A stretch of DNA of 64,000 nt from Sarcophilus harrisii (Eukaryota > Chordata > Mammalia > Dasyuromorphia > Dasyuridae). The translations under genes and the position numbers were made by a program. Below are positions 11,755-24,905 of the stretch, piece by piece. The stretch lies in NCBI RefSeq assembly GCF_902635505.1, contig NC_045428.1:215072301-215136300 (forward strand), in the 5' to 3' direction. The notes beneath the pieces were generated by a model. It saw nothing but the letters and a program-made list of their open reading frames with translations. It searched no databases and had not been told where the DNA came from. Position 1 is the stretch's first letter, and the number at the start of each line of letters is the position of its first letter.

Positions 11755-12655
11755 AAAATTAATTTATTTAATATTTTTATTTTTCTCCCCAATTATATTT
11801 AAAATATTTTTTGAGTTTGTTTTTTAAAAAATCTAGCTCCAGATTCTCTCCCTTGTCTCCACTCCACTCCTAATTAAGAAAGGACATGTGAAGTTATGCA
11901 AAACATTTCCATAAAAATCATGTTGTGAAAAGAAACAATGATCTCCCTTCCCCCTGAAAAAAAAAACCCTACAGAAAAATAAAGAAATAAAAATAGAGTC
12001 AGAGACAGAGAGAAGGAGGGAGGGAGAAAGGGAGAGAGAAAGAAAATTTGCTTTAATCTGTATTCAGACACAATCAATAAAAAAGGAGAAAGAGAAGAGA
12101 AACAGAGAGAGAGAGACAGAGACAGAAAGAGACAGAGATGAAGATACAGAGAGAAGGAGGAGGGAGAAAGTGAACAAGAGAGAAAGTTTGCTTTAATCTG
12201 TATTCAGACACAGTCAGCACTTTCTCTGGATACAGATACAATTTTTCTTCCTAAATCCTTCAGAGTAGTTGTGGATCATTGTATTGCTGAGAATAGCAAC
12301 GTCTTTCACCACTGATTCTCCCACAACATTACTATTTCTTTTTACACAAGTGTATTTCACTTTGAGTTCGGGGACGACTTCCCAGGTTTTTCTGGGATCC
12401 TCATTTGTCACAGATCAATAATATTCCATAATAATCACACACCACAATTTATTCTGCCATTTCTCAGTTGGTGGACATCTCTATAATTTCCGAATTTTTG
12501 CCCTAAGAATGGAGCCACTATAAATATTTTTTTACATATAGGTCCTTTTCCTTTTAAAAAAAAATTCTTTTGGGATTCATGCTTAGTAGTGGTATAGCTC
12601 TTTGGGCATAGTTCATATCTTTCGATCATTATCAATTAGGATATGGTTCTTATTT
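11755..12655 (-). mobile_element. Old L1 3' end, antisense, with GA-rich expansion
   Basis: The minus strand reads as the end of L1 ORF2 and its 3' UTR. For example 'gccatttctcagttggtgga' at about 12451 is the complement of the 'ccatcagttggagaatggc' segment of the young L1. A GA-rich simple repeat occupies about 11998-12190, and the motif 'tttgctttaatctgtattca' occurs twice, at about 12047 and 12187. Confidence 0.7.
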
Positions 12656-12940
12656 AAAAATACAATCTTAATTGCTTTTGTATTCATGTAATTGTCTATA
12701 GGGTGTTCATAGAAATAGAGGTATTTGAGATAAAGAGACAGCCTAATACAACTCTCCTTTATCTGACTGTCAGAGTGAAAGGAATTCCTTTTTCCTCACC
12801 CTATTCCTATAGGAATTTTTAAGATTCCTATACTCAAATCAAGAAGGAATTTTATGCTTTTGACGTACTAATAATTTTAAAAATAAATTTCCTAAAAGAC
12901 AGAATTAACAGAATATAGGTTTTTTCCCCCTCCCGCCCAG

Positions 12941-12965
12941 ATTAAAAAAAAAAAAAAAAAAAAAA
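12941..12965. repeat. Poly(A) tract
   Basis: An uninterrupted A run beside a pyrimidine-rich stretch. No intact element could be assigned to it. Confidence 0.7.
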
Positions 12966-13269
12966 GTAAGAATAACATTTTCCTGACTGAGACAAGGTTG
13001 GGTTGTAAGGCCACTCTGTCCTCAATGTTTTCTTACCAGGTTACTAGGGAGTGGATCCAAGCTAGTGGGAGGAGAACAGGGAGGAATTGAAAAGAATCTG
13101 GTCTACCCGCATTTCAAAGGTCAATTACAGAAAAGGCAGTTCCCCTCCCATCCTATAAAAGTCCAACTACTATAGCAACATTTCTTTTTTCACCTTTGAC
13201 CAAACAAAGCTCCAAACCCACGTACCACATATTTGTATTGTTCTCAAATGTTTTCTTGTCTTCTTTACA

Positions 13270-13565
13270 GATAGATAAGAACAACAGCTTACTTGTGTGT
13301 AATACTTTAAGATTTACAAAGCTCTTTAAGTGCATTATCTCATTTGATGCTCATGAAAACCCTATAAAGGAATTGCTATTATTAGACCTATTTTATGGAT
13401 GAAGAAACTGAGACAAAAGCATAAGTTAAGAGACTAAATCTAATGTTTGAGTTCTGAATCTGAACTTATGAGAATCATTTAATTTCTTGGCATTTCATTT
13501 GCTTCATTTGTAAAATGAGAAGATTGAACTAGATTATTTTTACAGTGCCAATTCCTCTAAACTTA
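13270..13565. repeat. MIR pair in opposite orientations
   Basis: At 13290-13420 there is a reverse MIR ('gatgaagaaactgagacaaa'), and at 13460-13560 a forward MIR tail ('cttcatttgtaaaatgagaa'). Confidence 0.65.
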
Positions 13566-15425
13566 TGATGCTACGATTACTCTTCTGAAGAATTCAACAC
13601 ATTCTATGATAAGGAACTATAGTAGTGCTCATTATCTTGTCATTGACCACAGTATTCGGATCCTGTTTCTTCTGTGTATTTGCTCGTTTTCCTCACCCTG
13701 TGAAATCATTTATCTTCAAAGATTGTTTCCTTTTATTTTCTTATCTATTGTAGATTGTAAACTAGAATATAGGGTCAAGAACTTCATGTTATTCCTTTGG
13801 CTCAATATGTAATAGAGATACATATGTAAAAAAAATAAGTGGTGAATACACTTTTTGATTTTTTCATAAAGAATTAAGATACCCTAAAGCCAAATGTGTT
13901 TATGTGCAACCCAGCAAGTGCTTTGCCAGTGGCAAAGGAAGGCAAAAAGGCCTTTTTCTTTAGACTTACAGTTGTATTTTCCTTGACACTATTATTCACA
14001 AATTTCATTTAAAATGATGTTAATAAATTAGGAAGAGTTTAAAAAGTCATTTTGATAATAAGCATTAATTGAGGGCTCTTCTGTGTAAGGTGATATGTTA
14101 ACTGTCATATCCAATTAACTATCTGGTGGCAAGATAATCAAGATAACTAGATATTTGCTACAAAAGAGGTCTGAAGCAATTAACAAAAGAGGTAAATTCT
14201 AGGACAATATAAGGTCCTTGATATCAGAAACTATTTTGTTGTTGTCTCTGTATGAAATATATTATAAAAATGAAATAAAGTACTGTACATTGTAAAGCAC
14301 TATATAAACATAGAGATAATTGGAGGAGAGCCCCTATTTACTAGACCTCTCGTGGAACACATACATGTGTGTGCTGGTTCCTTGGGAAAGATGTGTTTTG
14401 GCCAAGTATTGAAAGCTTTGTGCTTTATGATGAAACAATACTGTTATTGGTCCTCATTACTAGGGAATCATGTTTAAAACTGAGTCAGGAAGAGGTATTA
14501 TTTCAGTAGGCTGGAAGAAAAATGAAAAGCAATTGCTTCAGATCTATTTTGAGAAACTCTCCTTCAGAAAGGATCAGAGGCTTTATCTCCCTTAGACTTC
14601 CACCAAGTGGGAAGAGATTTCACTTTCAAGCTCCCTTCCCTCACTGGTAATGGCAGCCTAGAGAATAAGCACACAAAACTGGCAGTCAATGTATTATTTC
14701 ATTGATAAGCCTAAAAGTGGGCTTCAGGTCTTTGATTGACTTCATTTTTTGTAAATCTTCCCTGAGTAAAGGACACGAAATGGCAATTTTGGAGACAGGA
14801 AATCTGTCCCTGATGTTTATCTCATAAATGAGATCAGGAGGTTCAGGAATCCCTAAATTAGTGTAGGATACCCTGTGCAAGGTACAATAAAGGAGAAACT
14901 AGACAAAGCTAGAACTAAAGGATCTGAGAAAACTATTTATAGTTGAAACAAAAGTTGGATTTTTCAGCACAGATTACTCTGCAGAAATTTAGCAGTGAAA
15001 AGGAGGAGAGATGAGATTAATGATAGGTTGTGATGATAGTAGAATCAAAGGAAGTTCTGTTTTTCTAAGGTAAGCAGAAAAGGAGAAATTGAAGACATAA
15101 GATAAGTGATGATTTTTCTTGCTAGGTCCTGAGAGAGGGTAAAAAATTTCACCTTGACAAAAAGAGTCTTCTTCTTCTGAGATTAGGGAAAGGAGAAAGG
15201 ATATGGGTGGAGATATAGAGTCTGGGGACTTGGGAGAAGACTTGCTAGAACTTACATTGTATGGACTGTCTCTTTCCACTAAAATTAAATGTGTGGTCAT
15301 CTGCTGATAATGAGAGTGGTCTAACCAAGATCTGTTGGGGAAAGAGGGTGACAAGAGGAACAAGCATAACTGTTCTTTCATCTTAAATTTTTTAAGTGTT
15401 ATTTACTGTGGGTATATTACTAAAA

Positions 15426-15430
<5 letters not shown>
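13566..15430. other. Unrecognised AT-rich stretch, no gene seen
   Basis: No gene, intact mobile element or RNA was recognised. The open frames here are short and have no supporting features. Confidence 0.45.

Positions 15431-15456
<26 letters not shown>
15431..15456. repeat. (GT)n microsatellite
   Basis: Thirteen perfect GT units. Confidence 0.95.
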
Positions 15457-15867
15457 AACCACAAAAGTATCATGTTTCATGATCCCCCTCTCCCATACTT
15501 TCAGACTAGTGGAAGAAATTTAATATTCCTTGATTTTGAGATCAATTCAGGTTCTTAGCAGATCATGGTTAATGATATTGTATACATGACAGATCACAAT
15601 GTACTAAAACCTTAGCTTTGTGGAGAAATGAGTCTCTTCCAATATAGATTTCATGTGCTTTCAAAGGATTTTTTATTGTAAAAAATGTGTAAAATAAACA
15701 ATGGAAAACTCTGCAAATAACACTTCAAATCATACTGAAAGAGATTTACAGAGCTCATAGTTTTGTGACCATTCAGACTATACACATTCATTCTCCTGCT
15801 TGAATGTAATCCCTATATTCTTATTATGAATTAATTTCCATTTATTAAATTATATCTGCTGGGAAGG

Positions 15868-16070
<203 letters not shown>

Positions 16071-16226
16071 GGATTTGATGGTTTTAAATGGTTTCAATGT
16101 TTTATAATTACATAATATGGATGCAATGGAACCCACGTTTTCCTTCTATTATTGGTCAAGCTTTGTTATTTATTTAAACAATATTACTTTATTCCTATTG
16201 GACTTTCCCTACTGTTACAAATAATA

Positions 16227-16330
16227 ACATTCTCCTCCTACTTTAATTTCTTTGTCTTTTTGCTAGCTCCTATACTTTCTGCCACCTAAATCTTGGTGTC
16301 CTCCATATCTTTGTCCTCAGTTATCTCTTC
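16227..16330 (+). repeat. Block B, a 104-bp segment identical to 17662-17765
   Basis: The segment from 'acattctcctcctacttta' to 'cagttatctcttc' is identical over 104 bp to 17662-17765. It lies exactly between A and A'. The downstream copy is collinear with L2 LINE sequence, so this copy is probably the derived one. Confidence 0.9.
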
Positions 16331-16344
16331 CTTAGTTTCAAGGA

Positions 16345-16540
16345 AGGAAAGAAGGAAGGAAGGAAGGAAGGAAAGAAGAAAAAAAGGATTTGATGGTTTT
16401 AAATGGTTTCAATGTTTTATAATTACATAATATGGATGCAATGGAACCCATGTTTTCCTTCTGTTGTTGGTCAAGCTTTGTTATTTATTTAAACAATATT
16501 ACTTTATTCCTATTGGACTTTCCCTACTGTTACAAAATAA
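16345..16540 (+). repeat. Local direct duplication, block A'
   Basis: Second copy of block A, with 'ggatttgatggttttaaatg' at 16386, preceded by a short GGAA tract like that ahead of A. Confidence 0.9.
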
Positions 16541-16563
16541 TTACTCCTGAGTAATATTGCTGA

Positions 16564-16805
16564 GTAGGGGAAGCTAGGTGGAGCAGTGGGGACCTGGAAT
16601 CAGGAAGACTTGAATCTAAATCTGGCATCAGATACTCACAAGCTATGTAACCCTGAGCAAGTCACTTAATCCTGTTTGCCTCAATTTCTTCATCTGTCAA
16701 ATTTTAATAAAGAAATGACAAATCATCCTAGTTTCTTTGCCAAGAAAACCCAAAATGAGGGCATGAATAGTTGGGTATGACTGACATGACTGAACAAAAA
16801 CAATA
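16564..16805 (+). mobile_element. Marsupial tRNA-derived SINE with target-site duplication
   Basis: The body follows the marsupial SINE order: 'aagctaggtggagcagtggg' (A-box side), 'gtaaccctgagcaagtcact', 'ttcttcatctgtcaaa', 'ctttgccaagaaaacccaaa' and the end 'atgactgaacaaaaac'. Flanks carry aatattgctga (about 16553-16563) and aatattgctca (16806-16816), a target-site duplication with one mismatch. Confidence 0.88.
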
Positions 16806-17308
16806 AATATTGCTCAGAGAACACAAATGTCTTTATTCATTGACTAGACTTTAGCCAAAGGTGTCTAAGCATATCCCAGTTGTTAGAAGCTCTAATATCA
16901 TCCATGCTACTACATTTCCCAAACTTGGGAAGTGCTAGGGCTTTGGGAATTGCATATTATCCCTGCATTTATCCTTTGCCCAATAAAAAGATAAATTGAT
17001 GTATTAACAATAGTGTATTCCTTACTATCTCAACTGAAAAAATTTTATTGGCTTGACTAATATAGGATGTAATTAGCATATAGTTGATGATGTCAGATTC
17101 TCTATTGGGAAAAAAGGATGATACACAATGTAAAAAGGTAAAGGAAAGGTTGATGAGAATAAGGATTTGGTCAGTGAGTTATTGACTACTTTAGATAGGT
17201 TATGCAGAATACTGAAATTTAATCACTTGGGAAGAACACAAGTTAAATTGTACATATCCAAACAGAAATAGAAGCTATACATAAATAGAAGAGTTCAGCT
17301 CTCTACTA

Positions 17309-17316
<8 letters not shown>

Positions 17317-17350
<34 letters not shown>

Positions 17351-17355
17351 ACAGG
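17317..17355. repeat. (CA)n microsatellite
   Basis: CA repeats with one TA interruption. Confidence 0.9.
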
Positions 17356-17661
17356 TATGTGTATCCATGTACATTTAATTCCCCCTGTACTGGCTCTTTT
17401 ATATTTACCTACAAAGATATTTGGCTATCCTCAATCTAAGAAAACTTCCACTTAATCTCTTTAACTTATTCCACTAGAATGCCTTTTTCTTCTCCCTTCC
17501 TTGATCTAATATCTTAAAAAATGAGTCTAACCTGATGCAAGTTCAATAATGACACCCAAATCACTAAAGATAAAGAACAGAGCAAAACTTCTTTGCAGTT
17601 TTCCATACTGTTAACCATTCTTTCCTTCTGGAAATACCCTTTTTCTGGCTTCTGAGTTATT

Positions 17662-17765
17662 ACATTCTCCTCCTACTTTAATTTCTTTGTCTTTTTGCTA
17701 GCTCCTATACTTTCTGCCACCTAAATCTTGGTGTCCTCCATATCTTTGTCCTCAGTTATCTCTTC
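17662..17765 (+). repeat. Block B', probable source of block B
   Basis: Identical over 104 bp to 16227-16330 and in its expected place within the L2 copy. Confidence 0.9.
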
Positions 17766-17877
17766 TCTGTCCCTTGACTGTTTTACTCACTCCAATGTCT
17801 AATTATGAAGTAATTAGACATTCCATGATAATGTAGGATATTTCATAGATCTAAATATCTAATCCTTGCCTTTTTTC

Positions 17878-18221
17878 CTGGGTTTTAAATATGGAGATTC
17901 ATATTAAATAACTGACAGTAATTTTCACATAAAATCTATCATAGCATCTGAAATTCAACATTCCAGATCCAAACTTATCTTTCCCTGATGCCTTCTCCCC
18001 TTTCTGACTATTTTGTCAGTAGCAGAGACACTTACCATCCTTGAGTTTCCTCTCTCCCTACATCTAACTGATAATTCCTTTCTTTTCTTTTCCATTTGGC
18101 CATAGCCTTCTCAGATTGTGAAGTAACTTAGAGCAATTTGGATTTTTTTCAAATACATCATATAGTTTTTATTGCTCTAGTTAAATGGTTTAGGGAATAA
18201 CCTTGAGCTAGATATATAGAA
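17878..18221 (+). repeat. Block C of a local direct duplication
   Basis: About 344 bp, repeated at 19355-19698 with about ten substitutions and one 3-bp gap (acttagagc versus acagagc), so around 3% divergence by eye. Position in the L2 suggests C is the original copy. Confidence 0.9.
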
Positions 18222-19115
18222 TTAGTGCTGGTAATATCTGAAAACAAGACATTATCTATATCATATTCCATTACCTTCCTATTCCCATGAAACTATAAGC
18301 TATCACTATTCCTCTGATTTTCTCCAAATGTTATTATCATCCCTCCCAGATATCCCAAACTAGTCATTATTTTCTGCTATTTACCTAGTATAAGTTCAAA
18401 CATCTTCGTTTTGGTAATTATCCTTTGCCTGCTCTCATTGCCTTGGTTCACAGTTTCACTGATGCTGCATTCTTGTGCTCCTCCTTGAAGCTATCTCTCC
18501 ACTCATTACAGGTGTATAATATAATATATATACCAATTTCAAGATAAAGGATCTTATCCCTATTCTTTGTCTCACTTAGTCTAATTTTGTCTCATCTAAC
18601 CTAAAGATGGAATATTTTAAAATAATACATTTTGAACATGAAACTATATGGACAAGCTGACAGGCCCACTTCTTTCCACTGTAAAATAGAACTACTCTCT
18701 TCTCAGGTCTTTTTTTTTTTTTAGTCAGACTTCAACCAGTTTTTGTCAATTAATCACTATAATGCTTATAAATTGTCTATCAGATTCTACCCATATAATA
18801 ATTCTTAAAACCATTCCTTCTTTCCTACTTCACTGTAGTTATAGTAATAAAGGCATTTTTTTTGCCATCCCTCTGAATTATTACAATTGTCTTTTAACTG
18901 GTGTCCCAAACTCAACTTTCTTCCCTTTCCAATCTAGCTTGTACATTGCTGACAAATTAATTAATTATGTATAAATCTGATTAAGTCACTTCTATGTTGA
19001 ACAGTTCTTTGCAACTTCTTATTATATCACAAAACAACAGGGAACTATAATCAAGTTTAATCTCTGTTAATATAATATTCAAAGACCTTGAAATTTCAAC
19101 AACCCTATATCTATC

Positions 19116-19120
<5 letters not shown>

Positions 19121-19157
<37 letters not shown>

Positions 19158-19322
19158 CATTTCTGTCTCTGTCTCTCTCTATCTCTCTCTGTGTCTTTCT
19201 TTCTGTCGCTCTCTGTCTCTGTCTCTCTCATTCTCTCTCTCTCTTTCTTTCTTTCTCTTTCATTCTCTCTCTCTTTCTTTCTTTCTTTCTCTCTCTTTCA
19301 TTCTCTCTCTCTCTGTCTCTCC
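19121..19322. repeat. (CT)n/(CTTT)n microsatellite
   Basis: About 200 bp of CT with TTTC and GTCT variants, lying just before block C'. Its translations give meaningless S/L-rich frames. Confidence 0.95.
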
Positions 19323-19354
19323 TTGACAGACCATACTACTCCACATACATTATA

Positions 19355-19698
19355 CTGGGTTCTAAATATGGAGATTCATATTAAATAACCGACAGTAATT
19401 TTCACATAAAATCTATCATAGCATCTGAAATTCAACATTCCAAATCCAAACTTATCTTTCCCTGATGCCTTCACCCCTTTCTGACTACTTTGTCAGTAGC
19501 AGAGACACTTACCATCTTTGAGTTTCCTCTCTCCCTACATCTAACTGATAATTCCTTTCTTTTCTTTTCCATTTGGCCATAGCCTTCTCAGATTGTGAAG
19601 TAACAGAGCAATTTGGATTTTTTTCAAATACATCATATAGTTTTTATTGCTCTAGCTAAAAGGTTTAGGGAATAACCTTGAGCTAAATATACAGAACT
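19355..19698 (+). repeat. Block C' of a local direct duplication
   Basis: Copy of 17878-18221, 1477 bp downstream. It begins at 'ctgggttctaaatatggag' and ends near 'ttgagctaaatatacagaa'. Confidence 0.9.
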
Positions 19699-20105
19699 AA
19701 GTCACTTCTATGCTAAAGGGAACTATTGTTTTCCACACATCTTTTTTTTTTCCCTTTTCTATACATTAGATGATGCTATTCCTTCCTCATCTCACCTGCT
19801 GAAATTCTAATTATTCACCACAGTTCAATACAAATGCCATCTTCTTCGTTAAGATATCTATAATTCTCTAAATAGAAATGAATGGTTCCTTCTGCCTCAG
19901 ATCTTATATGATATTCAGATAGCATTTTTCTTCTTGATTTTTCTGTTATATTATAGTTTCACACACACACATATATATATTTATATGAATATATATAGAT
20001 ATCTTGCTGTCCAAATTCTATACTGAACTGTCAGATCCATGGGGAGTTATTTAGTCTTTGTATATTTTTCAGTGTCTCACCCAGTGTTTATGGAACCTAA
20101 CAAAA

Positions 20106-23100
20106 GTATAACATGCTTGCTAAAACTGTAGAGACTATTCATATGTGGGAGTGAAGATATGGAAAAGAAGATAGAAGGGACAGGGGGCTAAAATGACATT
20201 TTTTAAAAAATTATAGATAAAATCTGTTTTAGGTGGTTAGGTAATAGGAAAAATGATATTTCCACAGAAGGAGGATATAAGACTAAAAATCCTTTGTGAA
20301 ACACCATTATCTCTTTCTTGCATAAATAGGCATTAACTAAAAATAAAATAAAATATGAGTAGTAGCTATGTAAATTCAAGGGACCAGAAATAATTTGGAT
20401 CAAGTGTCCAGAAGTCAGATATTCTCTTTCACTGGGGTATAGTTCTTAAGGTTAGACAATATATTCCCTATTTCCATTGGGAAAGGTCTTATTCAGGACT
20501 ATTACTAAGCAAAAAAGAAATTAAATGACTGTAACTAGTATGATTTCTCATTCTCTATGGCTACCAGCAGATGCAGAAGATACATTTCTCTTTTTTGTGT
20601 TTATCTTTGTTTCATTTTAAGGATAAGAGGGAATTTAGTAAGAAGTTATAAGAATCATTTCTTCATCATTCTCAATAGCTTGATGCCATTATATTCCTAA
20701 CCCATGGTCTATCTCAGCATGTAAATGTATTTTGACTGTTACATCATACTATATGCCATACACAGAAAAATTACAGCATGTTAGACCTGAAAGGGATTTT
20801 CTTAGAGATCATCTAGTCCAGCTTTCTCATTTATAGTATATTTCTCATGCAAATTTAGTGATTTGCATGGTGTCACAATTACTTAGTGACAGAGCTAGGT
20901 CTAAGCATTGGTCTTCTAGCTCTCAGGCAAGTTCACTTCATGAAGGCCCTTACATAAATTTCTCCTTATATAAACAAAGAAATCATAGAATTTAGAAATG
21001 ATTAAAGTTTATATTTATGTCTATCATTAAAATCATCCTATCATTCAAAAAGATACTAAAGATTTAATATTAATACATGGACCATAACATTCTTTATTAA
21101 TTGATGTGAGCAATAACTATATTTACCCTTTAATTATTATGTAGCAAGTATAATTGAAAATCTAACCAAATTTACTATCTTTATAACATCATCAATTAAT
21201 TTTTGTTTTTTCTCTTTGAAAATGTTTACTTAGCAATAGTTTAGCAAATTCATTAAATTCATCATAGCAGCCAGTACTATAAAAATGTAATTTCCACCCT
21301 CAGGCTAGATCTAATTTAGAAATCTTAAAATTGTCAATGATTTCCACCATTTTGCTGTAATTGCAATCATGCTTCTTTTCTTGGGAAATGCAATGCACAG
21401 CTTGAAGAAGCCTAATAGTGGGAAATCCCTTCAGAGAGTAATATTCTATTAGGAAAAACCCACTATCAATTGCAGTCTCTTCTCACTCAGCACCAATATA
21501 GAAAATCTGGGATATAAATAATCTAAAACTATCTAATAACCACCAATAATTTCCACTAGCACTTTGAATACTCATTTGTGTGGTATGAGTGTGTTTTGTT
21601 TAAAAGTTCTAGTCCAATCACCTCCTTTTACAGCTGAGAAAACTGAGGATCAGGATCTAAAACAAATAAAGTCAGGATCTAAATCCATAGCCTTTGACTC
21701 CAAAACCAGTGTGAGTACAATGCACTATATGTCACAACACCACCTCCACAACCACACAGTATTTCAAACCAAATGATGAACATTTCAAAGAGCTGATAAT
21801 CTTCTATATTGCTATTCAGAAATTTCACAGGAGAGAAACTCATGCCTGGGGATAGCATTAAAAAAGAAGGGTATTGAGAATCAAGAGATATGGGTTCTAG
21901 TCTCTACTCTGTCACTTATTAGGTATGTGACATTAAGCAAGTTATTTCACCTCTCTATGCCTCAGTTTCTTCAGCTGCCAAATGAGTGGGCTGGGATAGA
22001 GCATCTCCAGAGTCCTTTTTTCCAATTCGAATATAATTCTTTTTTTTTTAAATTGGTTTGTTTGCTACAAATTGCCCTCTCCCTCTCTATCAGGATATGA
22101 AGATTTAGATTATCTTGAATAAGCATTAGTTTAGGTAAGCAAAACAAATCTCATTAGAATCATGCTAACTTGTTCATACTTCCTGGATATAGAAATTCTA
22201 AGCCCATACCATAAGAGACACCTTTTAGTGGTTGGTAGTTCTAAGCTCTCAATGAGTCATAAATTCCTTAAAGGCAAGAACAGAAAGGGTTCTCATTCTT
22301 ATTCTTATTTTGATTTGCCAAATATCTTTTTTGGATAAAGAAATCCAATAAAACCTACAGGCTACTTCTTAGAATTGTATTTTTAAATGCCTAGTGTAAA
22401 ATTCATAGGATTATAAAGGAACTCAATACAGTTATCAAAACACACACATATAGCACATTCACATATGCACATGAATATATAGTGTGCATCACATATTTGG
22501 TAGATAATATACTATGCATATATGTATACACACAAATATACATCTGTGTTGTATGTGTGTATGAATGTTCCTGCTATAGAGGGGACTGTACTGCTATCTA
22601 AAAATTTCTATTAGGAATCTTGGTTTATGGTTTAGTTCAGTAATAAATCAGCTTGTTGATAGGCATGATAGAGATAAATAATATGTGCATATCTGTATTT
22701 TAAGTGTCTTTATGATAAAGCTAAATAAATCATAGGCTCTTAGTTCCGGAGGGATCTTAGAAGAAACTGACTTAAAAGTCTTCATTTCACAAATGAGAAC
22801 CCTGAATTAAGAGAGAGATGTTAAATGACTTGATCAAGAACCTTATGTTAGTGAATGTCAGAGTTAGGATTGGAAGTGTTCTTTCTACTCTAAATGAATG
22901 AAAAACTATATTTAGACATGACAAAATTCATATCTTCTTTTATAGTAGACCCTCTCTTCTATGTATTATTTTCAGACTAAAAGGACAAACATACATAATC
23001 ACAATTCTTATAGCATCTCACATTTAGCAGGTATTCTACAAATATAGACACTGTTTTTCTTTACCAAAATGGAGATTTGGGAAACATAAATACACATACA

Positions 23101-23977
23101 ACAGTTAATGAACAACCTTAAGGACAGATAACATATTCCTTTTAATCCCATTAGGTGGTGCTATCAGATGAGGAACTGAAAAAGGTTGTTATGTGAATTG
23201 TACCATACGTCTTTTTTGCTCTTACATTCATTCTGAACGTTAGAGGACTTTAATACAATGTAAAACTTTCTCATGTATAAGGATATACTTTCCCAAACAT
23301 CTTTACATTATTACCAATAAAAGAAGCAAAAATCTCTATAAATGTCATTTTTCTTGAAGACATTCTTTACACTCCCAAATTTGAATTTTATGCTTAGGAG
23401 ATCCCAAATTTGGGACAAAAATTCACTTTTGTCCTTGATGGTACTTATATATTGAATCTTGGATGTCAAATATATTTCTCTTCTGAAACTCCTGCATTTA
23501 TCTAGTTAAAATAGGGATTATTTACCTCAGAGTTTCTGGGAGACAAAATGAGATAAAATAATGAAAAGTACTTTGAAAATTTTAAAGCACTTAAAAAGTT
23601 ATAGCTACAATGATAATAGTATCCTCATATTATACATATAATTATTTTATATATTAATATATTTATGCTACAAAACATGATTATTATAAGTATTATCCTA
23701 GAAGACCTTTTCCTAGAAGAAATACATTTGAGATCAAACCCATAACTAAGACTATAAGAAATAATTTGCTAGGATCTATCAACCAATGAGGACCAATAAG
23801 GTACTTTCAATAAATATAGCTACTCATTCAGTAGAGAGCTAGATGAAATTCTTAGATTAAGGAATGAGTTGATATTGGGGAAATTGGAGAAAGATTTGGG
23901 TTAATGGAAACCATATAACAGTCATGAAATCATAAAATTTCAGAGGTGACAGACTTAAGAAAACAACTAATCTAGTA
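20106..23977. other. AT-rich stretch with scattered MIR remnants, no gene
   Basis: MIR-like remnants lie at about 20785-20950 (reverse), 21600-21720 (reverse), 21870-22030 (forward: 'gcctcagtttcttcagctgc'), 22735-22890 (reverse) and 23520-23640 (forward tail). Between them I see no gene or intact element. Confidence 0.55.
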
Positions 23978-24149
23978 CAGACCTATCTCAAAGATTTTGT
24001 GGATTTGGTTCCAGATTACTGCAATAAATGAGTCACAAGTTTTTGGTTTCCCAATACACATAAAAGTTATGTTTACTATACTGTAGTCTATTAATTATGC
24101 AATGGTATTTTTAAAAAGTACATAATAAAAGTACTTAATGAAAAACTGC

Positions 24150-24181
<32 letters not shown>

Positions 24182-24802
24182 AAAAATTCTGCTAGCATCA
24201 TTTCAGCAAATCATAATCTTTTTGCTGATGGTGAGTCTTGCCTTGATATCAATGGCTACTGACTGATCAAATAAATTCATGGTTCCTGAAGTTGGACTAG
24301 CTGTGGGAATTTCTTAAAATAAAACAGCAATGAAGTTTACCACATTAGATTACTCTTCCTTTCAAATGAACACTTAGAAACCTTTGTAGGGTTAACACTT
24401 GGCCTAATTTCAATATTGTTGTTTCTCAGGGAATATGAAGATCCAAAGAAAGAGAGAGATGAGGAATGGCTGGTCAGTAAAGCAGTCAGAATACACACGG
24501 TATTTATCAATAAATTTTCTGTCTTATATGGGCATGATTCATGGGGTCCCAGAACAAGTACAATAGTAATATCAAAGATCACCGATCACAATGCATTATA
24601 ATACATTTAGCAATAATGAAAAAGTTTGAAATATTGTGAGAATTGCCAAAATGTGACACCAAGACATGATGTGAGTATATACTGTTTGAAAAAATGGGGT
24701 TAAAAAACTTGTTGAATATAGAGTTGCCACAAACCTATTTTTTTTTAAATGCTGAATCTGTAAAGCCCAATAAAGCAAAATGCAATAAAACAAGATATGT
24801 CT
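23978..24802 (-). mobile_element. Tigger1-like DNA transposon, internally deleted
   Basis: The left end 'cagacctatctcaaagattt' and right end 'gcaataaaacaagatatgtc' are imperfect inverted termini of the Tigger1 (pogo/Tc1-mariner) type. A TA lies at 23976-23977 as the expected target dinucleotide. Terminal sequence such as 'ttggtttcccaatacacata' and 'tctttttgctgatggtgagt' matches Tigger1. On the minus strand the start of the transposase survives near 24360-24385 with the degraded reading 'KVSKCSFERKS' (family start MASKCSSERKS). Most of the transposase gene is missing, so it is non-autonomous. Confidence 0.85.
24150..24178. repeat. Poly(T) tract inside the Tigger copy
   Basis: About 29 T in a row, at a place where the Tigger family normally has a short T-rich stretch. 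It is likely an expanded mononucleotide run. Confidence 0.85.
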
Positions 24803-24809
24803 ATCCATT

Positions 24810-24905
24810 TATTTTACAGATGAGGAAATTTAGTTAATTAAGTGACTTGCCTATGATTATACAACTACTTAAAGTCACTTGGTAAAGAAGAATTTTAGGA
24901 TTTTT
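24810..24905 (-). repeat. MIR fragment
   Basis: Contains 'tttacagatgaggaaattta' and 'taagtgacttgcctatgatt', the reverse MIR core. Confidence 0.65.

Larger units (their letters stand above)
17580..20105 (+). repeat. L2 LINE copy carrying an internal duplication
   Basis: Collinear L2 sense blocks. The pyrimidine-rich ORF segment is at 17640-17765, a 'tcaacattccagatccaaac' segment at about 17954, 'attgtcttttaactggtgtc' at about 18886, and a 'ctgtcagatccatggggagt' end block at about 20029. The copy is old, with no open frame. A repeat of its own block C lies inside it at 19355-19698, next to a long CT tract. Confidence 0.7.

Noticed and set aside
19088-19388. S/L-rich open frames on the + strand
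   Set aside because: They are translations of the CT/CTTT tract.
24337-24582. 81-codon minus-strand frame as a host gene
   Set aside because: It is a relic of the Tigger transposase start plus element terminal sequence.
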